A stretch of 64,000 nt of DNA from Rhizobium sp. BK316 (GTDB lineage Bacteria > Pseudomonadota > Alphaproteobacteria > Rhizobiales > Rhizobiaceae), in contig NZ_JACHZR010000002.1 in NCBI RefSeq assembly GCF_014193695.1, positions 868,001-932,000 of the forward strand. The letters are read 5' to 3'. The notes beneath the pieces were generated by a model. The model saw only the letters and a list, made by a program, of their open reading frames with translations, was not told the origin of the DNA and ran no database searches. Positions 63,004-64,000 of this stretch are shown piece after piece. Made by a program: the position numbers and the translations under genes. Each line of letters starts with the position of its first letter. Position 1 is the stretch's first letter.

Positions 63004-63747
63004 TTATTGCTGCGCGACGATTGAAGCCGCTTCTTCGGCGACATGCAGGCCGCATTCGCGCTTCTCATCCTGCTCCCACCACCAGCGGCCGGCGCGTTCC
63101 GGCTCGCCGGGCTTGATGGCGCGGGTGCAGGGCTCGCAGCCGATCGAAGGATAGCCACGGGCATGCATCGGGTTGATCGGCACGCCGTTATCGGCGACGA
63201 AGGCCTTGATTTTGTCGATATCCCAATCTGCGAGCGGATTGACCTTCAGGAGGTGGCGCTCGGCGTCGTATTCCGCAAACGGCGTCTCGGCGCGGTTGGC
63301 CGACTGGCCACGGCGCAGGCCGGTGATCCAGATCGTCGCGCCTGCCAGAGCCCGCGCAAGCGGCTTCAGCTTGCGCACGCCACAACAGGCATGCCTGGCT
63401 TCGACGCTCTCGTAGAAACCGTTCATGCCGTATTTCGCCGCGTAAGCGTCGATGTCGGCCTGCTCCGGTTCATAGCGGGTGATGTGAATGTCGTACTGGC
63501 TCTCGGTCTCGCCAATCAGATCAAGCGTTTCCTTGAAAAGCCGGCCCGTCTGCAGCGTCACGACGTCGATCGGCAGGCGATGCGTGCCGATTTCTGCAGT
63601 GATGACCTGGTCTTCGATGCCGAGCGAGGTGGTGAAGACCACACGTCCGCCAAGGCCGGCGACGAACGAAAGCCGGCCGGCGAGGTCGAGGCCCGAAAGC
63701 TTGTCAGCCAAAGCCTCGGCTTCTTCGATCGGATTGATAACAGTCAT
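63004..63747 (-). CDS. cysH: Adenylyl-sulfate (APS) reductase, CysH family
   Basis: 247 residues. The CC...CxxC pattern ([17 protein letters not shown] and [21 protein letters not shown]) marks the 4Fe-4S assimilatory APS reductase rather than the cluster-free PAPS reductase. The catalytic Cys is in KRECGLHV at the C-terminus. It reduces APS to sulfite with thioredoxin. The start at 63747 lies behind GACAGGATCCCCC. First gene of cysH-cysD-cysN. Confidence 0.93.
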   Translation of the reverse strand: MTVINPIEEAEALADKLSGLDLAGRLSFVAGLGGRVVFTTSLGIEDQVITAEIGTHRLPIDVVTLQTGRLFKETLDLIGETESQYDIHITRYEPEQADIDAYAAKYGMNGFYESVEARHACCGVRKLKPLARALAGATIWITGLRRGQSANRAETPFAEYDAERHLLKVNPLADWDIDKIKAFVADNGVPINPMHARGYPSIGCEPCTRAIKPGEPERAGRWWWEQDEKRECGLHVAEEAASIVAQQ

Positions 63748-64000
63748 GGGGGATCCTGTCCTTGATGTTGGCCGGAGTATTACAGCTGAAGGACGGATCG
63801 GACAGAAAAAGGGATTTCGAAAGGACTGCTTAGCGGAGCAAATATCTCTCCCATCCTGCCGCAATGCAGAAAAGCAGCCGCCGACGTCAAGAAGACGCCT
63901 CAAACTTAATGTCTATAGAAATAGTAGTGTTACACGGCGCCTGTCAATTGGAAATCGGAAGTGATGGCGATAATGATGAAAATTGCCGTTTTTTGAAGTA
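63748..64000. other. Upstream region of the cys operon, right edge
   Basis: 253 bases with no supported gene on either strand. It is AT-richer near the right end. It should contain the promoter for cysH. Confidence 0.5.

Overview
The window is ordinary chromosomal sequence of an alphaproteobacterium in the Rhizobium/Agrobacterium group. The evidence is GC-rich codon use and several recognisable gene neighbourhoods. These include ctaC-ctaD-ctaB-coxF-ctaG-ctaE followed by DUF983-SURF1-ispH-thrB-rnhA, a CcrM-type GANTC methylase, and dsbA next to smc followed by ppdK. I assign it to Rhizobiaceae by gene order and protein character. Species cannot be fixed from sequence reading alone.

Layout. 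1-5.3 kb: start of a probable polysaccharide deacetylase, a DD-carboxypeptidase with a SPOR domain, a MazG-like protein, a GST, a GNAT, TldD and an IalB-family protein. 5.6-16.2 kb: the aa3 cytochrome oxidase operon with its heme/copper assembly genes, then isoprenoid (ispH), threonine (thrB) and RNase HI genes. 16.2-20.1 kb: a zinc-ribbon metallopeptidase, YqgE, a DsbD-N-like protein, a peroxiredoxin and a ParDE module. 20.2-22.9 kb: a zinc ABC transporter (AztABC/ZnuABC-like) behind a probable Zur operator and a 42-codon leader gene. 22.9-29.6 kb: a leftward operon thrC-M16 peptidase-GNAT-GGDEF/EAL. 29.8-37.6 kb: a lipoprotein, HAD phosphatases, ArsR with NIPSNAP/ABM genes, ccrM, mutY, DUF721/DciA and a RelBE-type module. 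37.7-45.1 kb: dsbA, smc, a leader or sRNA-like region and ppdK. 45-50.5 kb: small and hypothetical genes, an MBL hydrolase, a cupin, tRNA-Gln and tRNA-Pro.

50.46-53.9 kb is the only clearly accessory stretch. It starts just after tRNA-Pro(CGG), is visibly AT-richer, and holds two decayed 3' ends of tyrosine-recombinase genes in the same orientation. Each is followed by clustered CGGACCG heptamers. Between and beyond them are unrecognised genes of 325, 101 and 249 codons. It looks like the remains of tandem integrations at the tRNA, with unknown cargo.

54-64 kb returns to core-like sequence: a YghU-type GST, a GNAT divergent from a MocR regulator, a DegP/HtrA protease divergent from a LacI regulator, and the assimilatory sulfate operon cysH-cysD-cysN.

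How the genes work together: the main coherent units are terminal oxidase assembly, zinc uptake under Zur-like control, sulfate activation and APS reduction, threonine synthesis split between thrB and thrC, and chromosome maintenance (smc, ccrM, mutY, DUF721/DciA). No CRISPR array, intact phage, complete insertion sequence or rRNA operon was seen.
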